From Linum tenue (taxonomy: Eukaryota; Streptophyta; Magnoliopsida; Malpighiales; Linaceae): a stretch of 64,000 nt of DNA. The DNA lies in NCBI GenBank assembly GCA_946122785.1, contig CAMGYJ010000003.1, positions 27,173,811 to 27,237,810 of the forward strand, given 5' to 3'. Shown piece by piece: positions 1-10,975 of this stretch (positions are counted from its first letter, which is position 1; every line of letters starts with the position of its first letter). The position numbers were made by a program, and so were the translations under genes. Below the pieces are notes generated by a model. The model made no database searches and was not told the DNA's origin. It worked only from the letters and a program-made list of their open reading frames with translations.

Positions 1-380
1 CATGTATTGTTCTTAAATAACGGTATACGTGTGCTCTAGGAAAGTAAAGATATCAATATACATGGCTTGACGAATTCGCATAAGTACAGCATTCCATAAC
101 ATTGGATCACAACCTCAATCTTGGCAACATACGAGTTGTTGATTTCTTATGTCGTCTAATCCCACCTTGTGTCAAAGCATTTACCCGAACTAGTGGGAGA
201 CAAGGATCCTATGGATTTCTCCTTTGAGGTCTCACACTGGTTGATCAAATGATGATCGATCAAATATAACTGCCATGTCAGGTTTTGTTCTAAGAGTCTA
301 AGGTTTTGATACTTCCAGCCCAAATGCCCATCGATGTTCAGCATAATCCAAGTTCAGGAAGGAAGTATGTTGGCAGAAAA

Positions 381-1197
381 CTTCCTTAGGAAGTAGACAA
401 TTTTCTCCTCCTATACTTAGTATAAATTAATTCACATGCCTAGACATTTTGTACACCCTTTAAATGCTCTGCCCACGCTGCACTAGTTAGCTCTCCAAGT
501 AGGCATTGATGCTCTACACCAATGATGTTGGTACCATCATCGAAGATATCTTCTCTCTCCCTACCGTGGTTCAACTGTGGTTTAAGCGTATTTCAACCGT
601 TAGTACTGTCAAATACCAAGATTGCGTTATAAACTACGAAAAAAGCATCAAAGCTCAAGGAAAGAAACATCAAGAAAGAGCAGCATCCATCAAGCGCCAA
701 GCATCATAAATTATGGATGGGAAACATCGAGGAAAGTCCTAATAGAAGATGATGAAGATCTCGATGCATTCAATGCTAACCTTGATAGATGGATCCAGGA
801 ATATGCAACCGACATGCTAAAGAGTTAATATGGAGAGACCATAGATCAAGGAGGACTTATCGATCGGGAATATGCAACCATCATGATGCCATTGAAGAAC
901 AATATGAGTTTATAACGCAATCTTTGTGAGAAGAAGGCAAGAGAACCCCTCTAGATTATGCAAAAAATGACGGAAAGCTACTCACAATACGATGAAAGCA
1001 TCACACCAACCATGGATTCCTTAGGAAGTAGAAAATTTTCCCTCTTGTAACTAGATAAATAGAGGCACAAGTCTAGACATTATGTACTCCCCTTTACATG
1101 TTCTGCCCATATGAAACGGGTTAGCTCTCCAAGTAGGCATTGAAGCTCTACACCAATGATGCTAATACCATCGCATATGATATCTTCTCTCCCTATT
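381..1197 (+). repeat. Pair of ~185-bp direct repeats, LTR-like
   Basis: Two similar blocks, about 381-566 and 1018-1197, lie in the same orientation about 637 bp apart. Both run from CTTAGGAAGTAGA through TAGACATT, GTTAGCTCTCCAAGTAGGCATTG and CTCTACACCAATGATG to GATATCTTCTC. Direct repeats around a short non-coding interior suggest the LTRs of a small, decayed non-autonomous LTR element, but I could not fix TG/CA ends, a primer-binding site or target duplications. The interior codes for nothing I recognise. Confidence 0.45.
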
Positions 1198-1205
1198 GGC
1201 GTACT

Positions 1206-2920
1206 AACTCGAGATTATTTAGGGATCTGAATTCGATGATGCTCATGTATCTTTTAATGATTCAATAAGATGTTAATTCCATTAGATGTTATTTTAATCA
1301 TTGCTCATATCATCTTATGCTTTCATTCGATGCTTATGAATCTATTCTATGCTACTATGGCCATCGTTTATAATATCATTGAAATTATTAAGAAATTACC
1401 TTTTTGTAATATCCCATGTATGGATTGATTGACAACCATTTTGTGTATGCATGCCTGATTAGTAGATCATCGATGTTGTAGATTGGCCGAACCCCCTTGT
1501 GGGTCATGTCAATTATTTGCACGAACTAAATAACTATCCTTATTTCCTTACTATTCATTGATTATTTGGTGGATGAAGCGAAAGTACGCATTAGCTAGTC
1601 AAATCCCTATCGCAAGAGGCATATGCACGGGTAGCGAATGGCCTTAGTGGAAGGGATAGGGCATCATAGTAGACGAGGCATTGTGGCATCTTATTAATGA
1701 GCTAGTATGCATGTTCATGAAAGAAAACACATTCCTAAAAAATTTAATTTCATTGCTTTCTTGTTTGCTTTTGTTTCTTTCTCATTTTAGTATATAAGAT
1801 CTCAAACATAAGTGCACCTCAACCCACTTCATTTACTTTCATTGCATTGTTATTCGAGCATAAGTTGTTAGGTTTGAGTAGTTGCTATCAAAGACCTTGT
1901 ACTGAATCGAGCTAACTATATGTATGTGTGTGATTGGATGCTGATTCTTGGTTGATAATGGATGCAACATGAGTATGCGAATGTTATCTTACGATTTATC
2001 ATATTTTTGTGATACGTGATTGAGATGGGAATCTTAGTATTTGCCATATTTGATAGAAGGTGAACCCCCTACACTATATATGAAATATGTGAAGGTCGTT
2101 GTGTTTTATAGAAGGTGAACCCCTTACACGACATGATGAGGTATATTTTGTGATAATCTCCTATGGCGAGTGGTGCAATGATTAATCAGGAAACTATTTT
2201 ATAAGTAGTGATGATATGTTCATTTGATTACGATACCACCATGAGATGTTGACGTGTATAATGTTATGAGTCTACAATACCTCTCATGATGCAGTGTTGG
2301 TAGAAGTGTAAAGATATGATGAAATGATGAAAATTTTGTATGGTGTATAAGAATAAATATGAACTACTTGCAACATTAGGTAGGGTAAAGTAAAGGTGAA
2401 TTCCTAAAGGAATCATGTATGACTATAACGTATATGTGAACGATCGAATGGACGAGGGAAGCAATTCCGTATAAATCTACATAGGTGAGACATAAATAAA
2501 GTTATCAAGTTATTAAATATGCACCGAATTTAATTGACGGAAGACACTCCGAGTCACAACATAGCCTGATATCATTTTCGTATTAATATTTATATTATGT
2601 TATTATTTACTCATTGATTAACGTCTCATCCCGTCAATATTTTTCCCCACAGGACTAGAACGACATTAGTAGAGCGAGATGGGTGAGTACTGTTAGCAGA
2701 ATGGCTAAGAGGTGGGCGGCGGAACTGAACTCTCCACAAATCTTTCAATTAAAAGTTAGGGAACAAGTAAAATTTTTGCAAGCTAGGGCTTAAGACAATA
2801 CCTGTTTTAAAACTTCATTTTTCTATGCACTTCATATAAAGATTGTGGGTGAACCGAGCCTAAATTGGTTAAGGGAAATATTAGGAACATAAATACAGGG
2901 TAGGGTGTTACATAAATAAA
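1206..2920. other. AT-rich intergenic DNA, no gene seen
   Basis: No supported coding region. A phrase GAAGGTGAACCCC occurs twice (about 2055 and 2111). This looks like old repeat-derived sequence rather than a gene. Confidence 0.5.
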
Positions 2921-3785
2921 GGGTAAATACAATATAATAGCCAAACTTTTCATTTTAAACAAAATAATACCCAAACCTTTTTGAAAACAATTTAATAGCC
3001 AAACCATCAACTTTCCGTCCACTCAACTGTTAGTTGACTTTGACGTGATAGCTTTTTTCGCTGAGTTGGATATCGAGTGGGTGACGTGGGCAAGAGTCCA
3101 CCATTTAACTATACCACATGAATATTTATTAATTTATATAATTATTATTTTGAAAAAAAATAAAATAATCAATAAATAAAAAGGAAAAAGCAATCTAAAC
3201 CCTCTTCCCTCTTATCGCCATCGCCCCTCCATCCACCCACGCCACCCCCAATTTCACGCTCATCCGCCCTTTGGTTCCCAGATCTATTTTTGGGTCTTCA
3301 ACCGATGATGCTCATCATCTTCTTCACCAAGCTCATCTTCCATCTTGACCTGTACCAGAAGAGAGATGTTGCCGCCTGCCGCACACCTACGTTTAGGAAT
3401 TCATGGTGAAGTCCAAGCAGCAGTCATAATTTCCGTCACTCAGTTGCGCTTATGCACTTCCTCGCCGTCAGATTGTCGCCGTCGTTGTTGTGCAAAGCTG
3501 GATCTTGTCTCCCCTGTCAGTGAAGTTGTAGAGACGGCTACTGTAGATAATCGGATTCTGCAAATTTAGATATGGGTTGACGACGACTACCAGCCCCATG
3601 AGATGCGTTGGGTCGATGAGCAAAATTTAAAGCGCTGGTGTTAGTAGGAGAGATTAGGGATATGCAGTGAATGAGGAGAGCGAGGTTTTTCATCGTCGTC
3701 ACTATTCAAAGGAAGAACAAGACAGGTCGATGTGGGGAAAGGGATGACCCGCGGTGGCTGGTACTCGCAGGCGTTGGCCCCCAAT

Positions 3786-3878
3786 TTATAATTTTCGTAG
3801 AGCTTCAAATACCGTAGGTATTGCGTTGGTGAACTGATTATTCTGAAGATAGAGCTCCTTCAGTGGGATGGTGGTTTT
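3786..3878 (-). pseudogene. Leucine-rich-repeat fragment captured in the MULE
   Basis: The minus strand reads KTTIPLKELYLQNNQF followed by TNAIPTVFEALRKL and a stop. This matches one plant LRR unit (LxxLxLxxNxFxxxIPxxFxxLxxL), of the kind found in LRR receptor-like kinases. The equivalent place in the second copy (near 6720-6800) gives the same ELYLQNNQF, then TGA in place of TNA, and then a frameshift. Both are therefore decayed copies of one captured exon piece. There is no start codon, kinase domain or other repeat, so this is a gene fragment and not a gene. The parent gene cannot be identified. Confidence 0.7.
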
Positions 3879-3918
3879 TGCGGATGCGGTGGGGGAGCAG
3901 TGACGGCGTGGTGGTGGT

Positions 3919-4728
3919 CAAAGCATTTAAAATCGGGATTTTACTTAAAATCGAAAACTGGAGTAAAATCGGAATCGTAAAATCGAATCGTAGAATCGTA
4001 GGATTTGAAGTACCATATAGAAATTAACATATGGTAATATTAATAAGGTAAATCATTAATAACACAAAGACTTATAATATTTAAAGTGATAATTTTCAAG
4101 ATTAATGTTCCAAAATCATCATTTTAATTGTTATTTAATGTGTAACTCAAAATAATTTATGAGGAAGGGATAGAGCTCATGGGGTTTGGCTCTTGTTTTT
4201 CATGTTGTGTCTAGGTAGTTTAACTCAAAGTTGTATTCCGACATCGTCTACTAAGCATGATTTAAAACTAAGAATAACTGAAATCCAATAAAATAATTAA
4301 TGTCTTTGGTTTGGTATAAATATATTCATTAATAAATTAATTTGTTAATAATGATGTTAATTCTTACGCACTAACAATATTCTGACAATTGTTTTACCGA
4401 TGAGTTAAACAGGGAGAAGAGAAAGGGGTTGACCGAACCCTAATTAGTTTTTTTTTCTTCTTTTCAAATGTTCTTTTAATAGGAAAAATATATGAGAAGA
4501 TCTCCATCATTTCCCTTTCCACCGAAACAATTCTGCTTCTTTTGAATTGGCTCAAGCTCCCTATTTTGTTCACATAGGATCAAAATCCCGATTTTGGTAC
4601 GATTTTAATCCCGATTTTGAACGATTTTAAGGTACATTGATTTTATAGTAAAATCAGGATCAGAATCCCTAAGTAAAATCCTAAAATCCTACGATTTTAC
4701 TATCAAAATCCCGATTTTGACTGCATTG
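3919..4728. mobile_element. Non-autonomous hAT-type element, 810 bp
   Basis: The ends are CAAAGCATTTAAAATCGGG and, as reverse complement of the right end, CAATGCAGTCAAAATCGGG. The element is flanked by GTGGTGGT on both sides (3911-3918 and 4729-4736), an 8-bp target duplication as hATs make. The paralogous MULE copy at 6.8 kb lacks this insert, which confirms the boundaries, although the target lies in a GTG-rich tract. Many AAAATC/GATTTT words fill both ends. No transposase ORF. A related copy lies in reverse orientation at about 47.1-47.6 kb. Confidence 0.85.
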
Positions 4729-5293
4729 GTGGTGGTGAAGGAAGAAGGAGGAGGCGGTGGGGTAGATCGCAAATTGACGGGGGCGCTAAAGAGTCTGCCA
4801 GAGATGAATGGAGAAGAGCTGGGTATTTACTTTTTCTTTTTAAATTTAAGGAATAGCAATATGTTATAATAAAAAAAATTATTGAATGCCACGTCATTTC
4901 CAACTCAGAAAGTAAATTGCCACCTCAGAGTCAATTAACAGTTAACCGAAAGGAAAGTTAACAGAATAACTACTAATTTGTTTTCGAAAAGATTTGACTA
5001 TTAAATTGTTTAAAAAGAAAATTTTGAATATTATATTGTATTTACCCAATTTAAATAAAACACAAGATTCCAAAATTTTATACTTAAATCTAACAAATAG
5101 CATAAACATTTAACTTTTGAAAATCATAAAATAAAAAAATTATAAATTAAATTTACTAAAATTAGGTCATTTAATTTACAGACGATCATATTGGTCATAC
5201 AGATAGTATCCACACCTATTTTATAACCGACATTGGTTAAAACCAAATTCAATCGGTCGGGATTCCAAGAGGTGTCAGGTGACAACTCACACC

Positions 5294-6050
5294 TTAGGTA
5301 ACCAATTCGTGGAGCGGGAGCGTGATAACGTCAATTTTGAAAGAATTTGATATAGAGAGCGTCATTATTATATTATATTATTTCTTTTAACATAATTGGT
5401 TACCTAAGTTAGTACCTTACCAAAATAGGTAGGCCTAGTGATGAAGGGAAGGCAAGAGGAGAGAGATCCGAGGAACTTAACAAAACTTTGGGAAATACAC
5501 TAAATAAATATGCTTGGGTAAGTTTATGTAAATATAGGACTCCATAGTGTCACCAGTAATTGTTGTAACTAAGAACCTTAATCAACTCAAAGTTCATCAA
5601 GCACAAGGTTTTAGACTTATAGTATTATTAATTTTTAATGACCCCAATGATTTTACAGAGCACGTACCTACCCCATTGGATAGGCTATTTTAGGATGTTT
5701 ATTCATGGCTTCTTAGCCAAACTAGTAATCAGTGTATGAGAATGAAGCTCGTGCATTTATGGGATCCATTTGATGAAAAGTATTAGCCTTTTATCATGTA
5801 CTGTGGTTTGTAATAAAAAACCAATTGCTAATTGCAGTAAACCTGTCGGCCCAACTCCCAGCGCCACATGCGCCCACCAACGTAACCAAAATCCTCAAGA
5901 AGGCTGGTCACTTCAAGAATTCGCGCTCCAGAAACATGAAGTCGCTCTCCAATGGAGGTTAGTTCGCGAATTATTACCGCTTTGCTGAGAAAATCCGCGT
6001 TTCTGCGCGCCGGAGCGGGAGCGGCAAGCCTCAAGAGGCGAATTAGGCGG
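5294..6050 (+). other. Unique spacer with a possible truncated gene start
   Basis: This stretch separates the two MULE copies. On the plus strand an ATG at 5952 opens MEVSSRIITALLRKSAFLRA and then runs basic and alanine-rich for about 40 codons until it crosses the junction with the repeated block (about 6050) and stops at 6077. Its composition resembles an organelle-targeting N-terminus whose gene was cut off by the rearrangement. I do not recognise the protein, and chance is a real alternative. Confidence 0.25.
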
Positions 6051-7153
6051 GTTATTATTTTGAAAAAAATAAAATAAACAATAAATAAAAAGTTAAAAAG
6101 CAATCTAAACCCTCTTCCCCCTTATCGCCATCGCCCCTCCATCCACCCACGCCACCCCCAATTTCACGCTCATCCGCCCTTTGGTTCCCAGCTCTATTTT
6201 TGGGTCTTCAACCGATGATGCTCATCATCTTCTTCACCAAGCTCATCTTCCATCTTGACATGTACCAGAAGAAAGATGATGCCGCCTACCGCACACCTAT
6301 GTTTAGGGATTCATGGTGAAGTCCAAGCAGCAGTCATAATTTCCGTCACACATTCAGCTGCGCTTATGCACTTCCTCGCTGTCAGATTGTCGCCGTCGTT
6401 GTTGTGCAAAGCTGGATCTCGTCTCCCCTGTAGATGAAGTTGTAGAGACGGCTACTGTAGAGAATCAGATTCTGCAAATTTAGATCTGGGTTGACGACGA
6501 CTACCAGCCCCATGAGATGCGTTGGGTCGATGAGCAAAATTTAAAGCGCTGGTGTTAGTAGGAGGGATTAGGGATATGCAGTGAATGAGGAGAGCGAGGT
6601 TTTTCATCGTCGCCACTGTTCAAAGGAAGAACAAGACAGATCGATGTGGGGAAAGGGATGACCCGCGGTGGCTGGTACTCGCCGGCGTTGGCCCCCAATT
6701 TATAATTTTTCGTAGAGCTTATATACCGTAGGTATTTGCGCCGGTGAACTGATTATTCTGAAGATAGAGCTCCTTCAGTGGGATGGTGGTTTTGCGGCTG
6801 CGGTGGGGTAGCGGTGACGGCGTGGTGGTGGACTGGTGGTGAAGGAAGAAGGAGGAGGCGGTGGCGGCGGATCGCAAATTGAAGGGGCACTGAAGAGTCT
6901 GTCGGAGATGAATGGAGAAGAGCTGGGTATTTACTTTTTCTTTTTAAATTTAAGGAATAGCAATATGTTATAATAAAAAAAAATTATTGAATGCCACGTC
7001 ATTTCCAACTCAGCAAGTAAATTGTCATCTCAGAGTCAATTAACAGTTAACCGGATGGAAAGTTAACAAAAATAACTACTAATTTGTTTTTGAAAAGATT
7101 TGACTATTAAATTGTTTAAAACGAAAAATTTGACTATTATATTGTATTTACCC
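6051..7153. mobile_element. Second, 5'-truncated copy of the Pack-MULE-like element
   Basis: Nearly the same sequence as 3142-5047 but without the left inverted repeat and without the 810-bp hAT insert. The duplicated block continues past the element into shared flanking DNA (5048-5293 corresponds to 7154-7406). The extra copy therefore arose by segmental duplication, not by a second transposition. Confidence 0.75.
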
Positions 7154-7478
7154 AATTTATATAAAACACAAGATTCCAAACTTTTATACTTAAATCTAAC
7201 AAATAGCTTAAACATTTAACTTTTTAAAATCATAAAATAAAAAAATTATCAACTAAATTCACTAAAATTAGGTCATTTAATTTACAGACGATCATATTGG
7301 TCATACAGATAGTATCCACACCTATTTTATAACCGACATTGGTTAAAAGTTAAAACCAAATTCAATCGGCCGAGATTCCAAGAGGTGTCAGGTGACAACT
7401 CACACCCATGATCGCCAGATTCGAGAAAGTTTGGACGGAAGGGAACAATTTGCAACCGTTGGATGATCAGTTAATAGT

Positions 7479-8065
7479 GGATGATATTTAGATGCAACCC
7501 AGTCTGTAGGGTCTGCCTACAGCCTCTCTACGTGGCTTACAACCATTGGATGATTTTTAATATTTAATTAAAGCTACAATTCTTTTGGAAACTGAAACAT
7601 TTGCGGCGACGGAAGGCTCCGACAATCTCTTTTCCGATGGATTAAAGCTGCAAATCTTTTGGAAATGGAAAGAGTTGCACCGATTGAGGCTTCCGCTGAT
7701 CTCTATTCCGATGGATTAAAACATATTTTTCCCACTAAATCATTCTCCAAATCATAAAAACACTGAACCAAATTCAAAATTGAACCTTAAATATGTTTTC
7801 GAACCTAGAGAATTCTTCTTCAATATACTTGCGGCGATTACATTTGCATCGTTGCTGCAGTAGTGTTAGGTCATTGGCCTGAATAAAACGGAAGGATCGC
7901 CGACCACATTGGAGCATAGATCGTCGGAGGCCCTCGTCCCCGTAACTGCTTCCGTTTTCAAAAGTTTGCATCCTAATTAAATATTAAAAATCATCCAATA
8001 GTTGCAAGCCACGTAAAGAGGCTGTAGGCAGGCCCTACAGACTGGGTTGCATCTAAATATCGTCC
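7479..8065. mobile_element. Non-autonomous MULE MITE, 587 bp
   Basis: Terminal inverted repeats of about 90 bp start GGATGATATTTAGATGCAAC (left) and GGACGATATTTAGATGCAAC (reverse complement of the right end). A perfect 9-bp target duplication, GTTAATAGT, lies at 7470-7478 and 8066-8074. Long TIRs beginning with G plus a 9-bp duplication fit the Mutator superfamily. The interior has no recognisable gene. It ends 209 bp before the F-box start codon, so it forms part of that gene's upstream region. Confidence 0.88.
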
Positions 8066-8101
8066 GTTAATAGTGGGCTAAAATTGACGATCTCACATTG
8101 T

Positions 8102-8127
8102 AAAAAAAAAAAAAAAAAAAAAAAATT
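8102..8127 (+). repeat. Poly(A) tract, 26 bp
   Basis: Uninterrupted run of A between the MULE and the F-box gene. It may be part of the promoter or 5' UTR, or a relic of a retroposed sequence. Nothing upstream supports a particular source. Confidence 0.6.
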
Positions 8128-8178
8128 TTGAGGATCTCACAACTACAAGCACTTCGTGCAGCCGCAGCCGCAGCCCCT

Positions 8179-8193
8179 ATGGAAAAGGATTGA
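8179..8193 (+). promoter_or_regulatory. Short upstream ORF before the F-box gene
   Basis: An ATG at 8179 opens a four-codon frame (MEKD, stop) 81 bp before the main start codon. If it is within the transcript, it could lower translation of the main frame. The transcription start is not visible. Confidence 0.35.
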
Positions 8194-8273
8194 GTTTATC
8201 GATCTATAAAAACTGTGTCACCTCCACCGCCGCGTCGTGTTTCAATACGGCCGTTTATCGATCTACCGTGGCG

Positions 8274-9650
8274 ATGGCAGGGAACGGCCGTTCGGATTGG
8301 GATCTGCAGCTAAGCTCACTCCTTCCCCATTCCTTCCCTAGAAGACGCCGCCGGATCTATCCACAGGGAAACCCTCCTCCTGCGCTGAATCTGTTCAGCA
8401 AACTGGGAGACGATCTCCTCGTAGAGATTCTGATTCGCCTCCCCAACCCTAGATTCTCCTGCCGGTGCAAAGCCGTCTGCAAGGCGTGGAGATGCCTCAT
8501 CTCCGATCCCAGCTTCAATCGCCGCTTTATTTCTCATCACCAGAGTAGGTACGAACCAGCAGCTCTGTGTCTTCCCGCAGACGACCCCCAGTCGATCCTC
8601 GGCTTTCTCCCCGTTCCTGATAAAGCCCGACCGAATTTGAGAGTATTTGATTGCTTCAAGGATTTGCTTTTATGCGGGTTTGTTGAGGGCACAGATAATT
8701 TCACCGAATTAAAAAGATCGTACTTTGTCTGCAATCCGTTTAGGAAGCAATGGATCGCCCTTCCTTTGGTGCCAGAGCAGCCAATGGGGTGTGTGCGGAT
8801 GAAGGCAGTATTAGTTTGTAAACCCCTAAGTAGCAGTTATTATAATCTTGTGCAGCAGCTAGGTGATGAACCAGAACAAACTATCGTTTATTCTGAGTAT
8901 CGCTTCTGCGTGGTGAGTTTTTCCGAAGCTAGGGTTTCCGGTGACAAGACTTTAGTGCTGCATGTTTTTCGTTCCAACTCTAGGAAATGGAAGCGGGTTT
9001 TGATTCGTCGTTCTATATTATTTCTAATGACCAATGTAGTCTCGTGGGACGGGAAGGTGTTTTGGATGCATTTTGATTCCAGTCACCGTCCCGTAATGCT
9101 TGCTTCATTTGATCCTTTCCTCTGTAAAAAACCCCCCTGCCAAATGCATTTACCTTCTGAATTGTGGTTGGCATTGTGCAATGGACGTTCCATTATTGCT
9201 GTCTCACAGGGTGCTTTTCACATAGTTATATTGGAACTGGAAGGTGTACCTTTTAGTACAAGGAATGCTATGAGTGTTTGGAGACTGGAAGGAGATGGTG
9301 AGTATTGGAGCCAAGAATATGAAATGGTGTTTAAGAAGAAGCAATCACCATTCTGGGATGGCTATCAACTTAAGAAGTGGTATGTGGTTGATCTGCATCC
9401 GGATAAGCCGGAAATCCTCTACTTTATATCCTTGGACAATTATGCCTTCTCCTACAATTTAAGGACGAGAGAGCCAGGGTTCTTTTCTCTGATTAACCTA
9501 GCTCAGTTTGGACGCCCGCCGAGGGTATTCCACCCCAGAGTCGCTTGCTGGCCTACTCCAATTCCAAACTACGAGGACCTGCAGGGTTTTTACAGTGGAA
9601 GCTTGGGTTCTGAACAGCAGCAAAACAACAGTTCCCTCAACCACTGCTAA
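8274..9650 (+). CDS. F-box protein, single exon, 458 aa
   Basis: Likely substrate-recognition subunit of an SCF (SKP1-CUL1-F-box) E3 ubiquitin ligase. The F-box covers about residues 43-83, with LGDDLLVEILIRLPNPRFSC, then KAVCKAWRCLISDPSF and RRF, a typical plant F-box with the conserved Leu-Pro and Cys-Lys-x-W positions. The remaining ~370 residues form a C-terminal domain like that of plant F-box proteins with an F-box-associated region: a YFVCNPFRKQWIALP segment near the middle and WYVVDLHPDKPEILYFISL near the end. No kelch or LRR repeats are obvious. The reading frame stays open 28 codons further upstream, but that stretch has only a TTG, so I take the first ATG, which has good context (GCGATGG). 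No intron is needed. Substrate and subfamily cannot be told from this sequence. It is the only intact gene in the first 58 kb. Confidence 0.85.
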   Translation: MAGNGRSDWDLQLSSLLPHSFPRRRRRIYPQGNPPPALNLFSKLGDDLLVEILIRLPNPRFSCRCKAVCKAWRCLISDPSFNRRFISHHQSRYEPAALCLPADDPQSILGFLPVPDKARPNLRVFDCFKDLLLCGFVEGTDNFTELKRSYFVCNPFRKQWIALPLVPEQPMGCVRMKAVLVCKPLSSSYYNLVQQLGDEPEQTIVYSEYRFCVVSFSEARVSGDKTLVLHVFRSNSRKWKRVLIRRSILFLMTNVVSWDGKVFWMHFDSSHRPVMLASFDPFLCKKPPCQMHLPSELWLALCNGRSIIAVSQGAFHIVILELEGVPFSTRNAMSVWRLEGDGEYWSQEYEMVFKKKQSPFWDGYQLKKWYVVDLHPDKPEILYFISLDNYAFSYNLRTREPGFFSLINLAQFGRPPRVFHPRVACWPTPIPNYEDLQGFYSGSLGSEQQQNNSSLNHC

Positions 9651-10076
9651 TTACTTCAAATTTACCTGTTCTTCGTAGCTTCTCTGCTGTCATTGCATCT
9701 CTGTTTACTACGCTACTTCCTCGTTTTATCATGCGAACACTTATTAACTAGCACATTACACTCAGAAAAGATGGTGAAAGCAACGGGTGTCAAGTTTCAG
9801 CATCTGTTGGATGCTAATTAGAGTTGTGGAAGCAGTGCTGCACCACCGTATGCATATGATAAGGAAACTTGTTCGCCAGGAGTTCTGTATTTATTTATTT
9901 AACTCCGCAAGCTGATTGGGCGACTGTATATTTTACATTTTGATACCCCAAATTTAATTAAATTACAACTTAGTCATTACAAATTACAATGTATATTTGA
10001 CATTTTGATTCTCCAAATTTAATTTTAATGTAAAATTATTGTATAACTATGTTTTTAATACGACCCTGGGGGTGTA
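9651..10076 (+). other. 3' flank of the F-box gene
   Basis: Probably the 3' UTR followed by AT-rich spacer. TACAATGTATATTTGACATTTTGAT-like phrases recur twice near 9925-10010. No coding sequence seen. Confidence 0.4.
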
Positions 10077-10975
10077 TGTTATCAAAGTCACGCATCAAAC
10101 AATCAATCCGAAGATTGATTGAACTCTAATCAAGAACAACACGTTCTTATACAAAATTTGGATACAATGGAACCAACGGACAATTCCATACCTGGGGAAA
10201 GCTCGTATGGTATAGAAGGGTAGTTGCTCGATCACGATTGAAGGCACTATTCAATCAATACAAAGCTTAGCAAGTTTGGAATCCACCAAATCCAAAAGAA
10301 GTTCGCAAACTTGAACAAACCAAATGGTTTCTTTTCGATTAATAAAAGTCTTATGTTCTTACAACAAAAATAGAAGGCTATTTATAGCCAATAAAACCTA
10401 ATACAAATCTAGATGAACAAGGAAACAAATAAGGTAAAAGTCTACACTAAAAAGGACACAAAATTCGGATTCAAACTCCGTTTCTTGAAGCACAAGTAAG
10501 TTGCCAGCAAACAGTCCAAAAACAGCTTTCCTACTAACTTCACGCCTTCGTTCGAGGGCTTCCAGAACTTCAATCTTTCATCTGATTCCTTCCCTTGGTA
10601 GATAAGCATATCTAGTTTCATGTTGTGGAAGCCGTTGGACTTGAATTAGATCTATGCTCATCGAATTGAGCTCCAAAGTAGACTTCATAAAAAGTTTCCA
10701 GTTTTGACATAGGCTTTTTGTGAGCTTGGAAGATGACCTTCCTGACTTCTCCTTGAGCAACCAAGCATACCAATGTGTAGATAAACACTCCATCTTCAAT
10801 AAAATCCCTTAATATTGAATTTTTATCGAGCCAATTGTGAGAACCATGCTTCCAAAGTAGGCATCTCGAAACTGTTCCAACACTTAACCAAATTCTGCCC
10901 TTTTTCTTTCCAACTTCGATAGCTTCTTCGTCAAGTAATAAAAACGTGTAGAGTTGGCTATTTGGGATCATATCA
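10077..10975 (-). repeat. LTR-like remnant, minus orientation
   Basis: Read on the minus strand, the stretch has a TATA box (GGCTATAAATAGCC, plus 10378-10391) followed by a leader-like region, as in Copia-type LTRs. Upstream of it is an open minus-strand frame of about 117 codons at 10618-10971 whose product I do not recognise. I could not fix LTR ends or target duplications, so this is a weak call. Confidence 0.3.

Larger units (their letters stand above)
2921..5047. mobile_element. MULE-like TIR element carrying a captured gene piece (Pack-MULE-like)
   Basis: The left end reads GGGTAAATACAATATAATAG, and the reverse complement of the right end begins with the same 19 bases and stays similar for roughly 150 bp. 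Long terminal inverted repeats starting with G fit Mutator-like elements. The GC-rich interior contains an LRR-coding fragment on the minus strand (3786-3878) and a later hAT insertion (3919-4728). No transposase is visible, so it is non-autonomous. I see no clean 9-bp target duplication: the flanks are ATAAATAAA on the left and AATTTAAAT on the right. A truncated second copy lies at 6051-7153. Confidence 0.75.

Noticed and set aside
8190..8273. 28 additional codons upstream of the F-box start
   Set aside because: They would begin at TTG. The first in-frame ATG, with good context, is at 8274.
10618..10971. Minus-strand protein-coding gene of about 117 aa
   Set aside because: Clean frame, but the product is not recognisable and it adjoins LTR-like sequence in the same orientation; probably retroelement debris.
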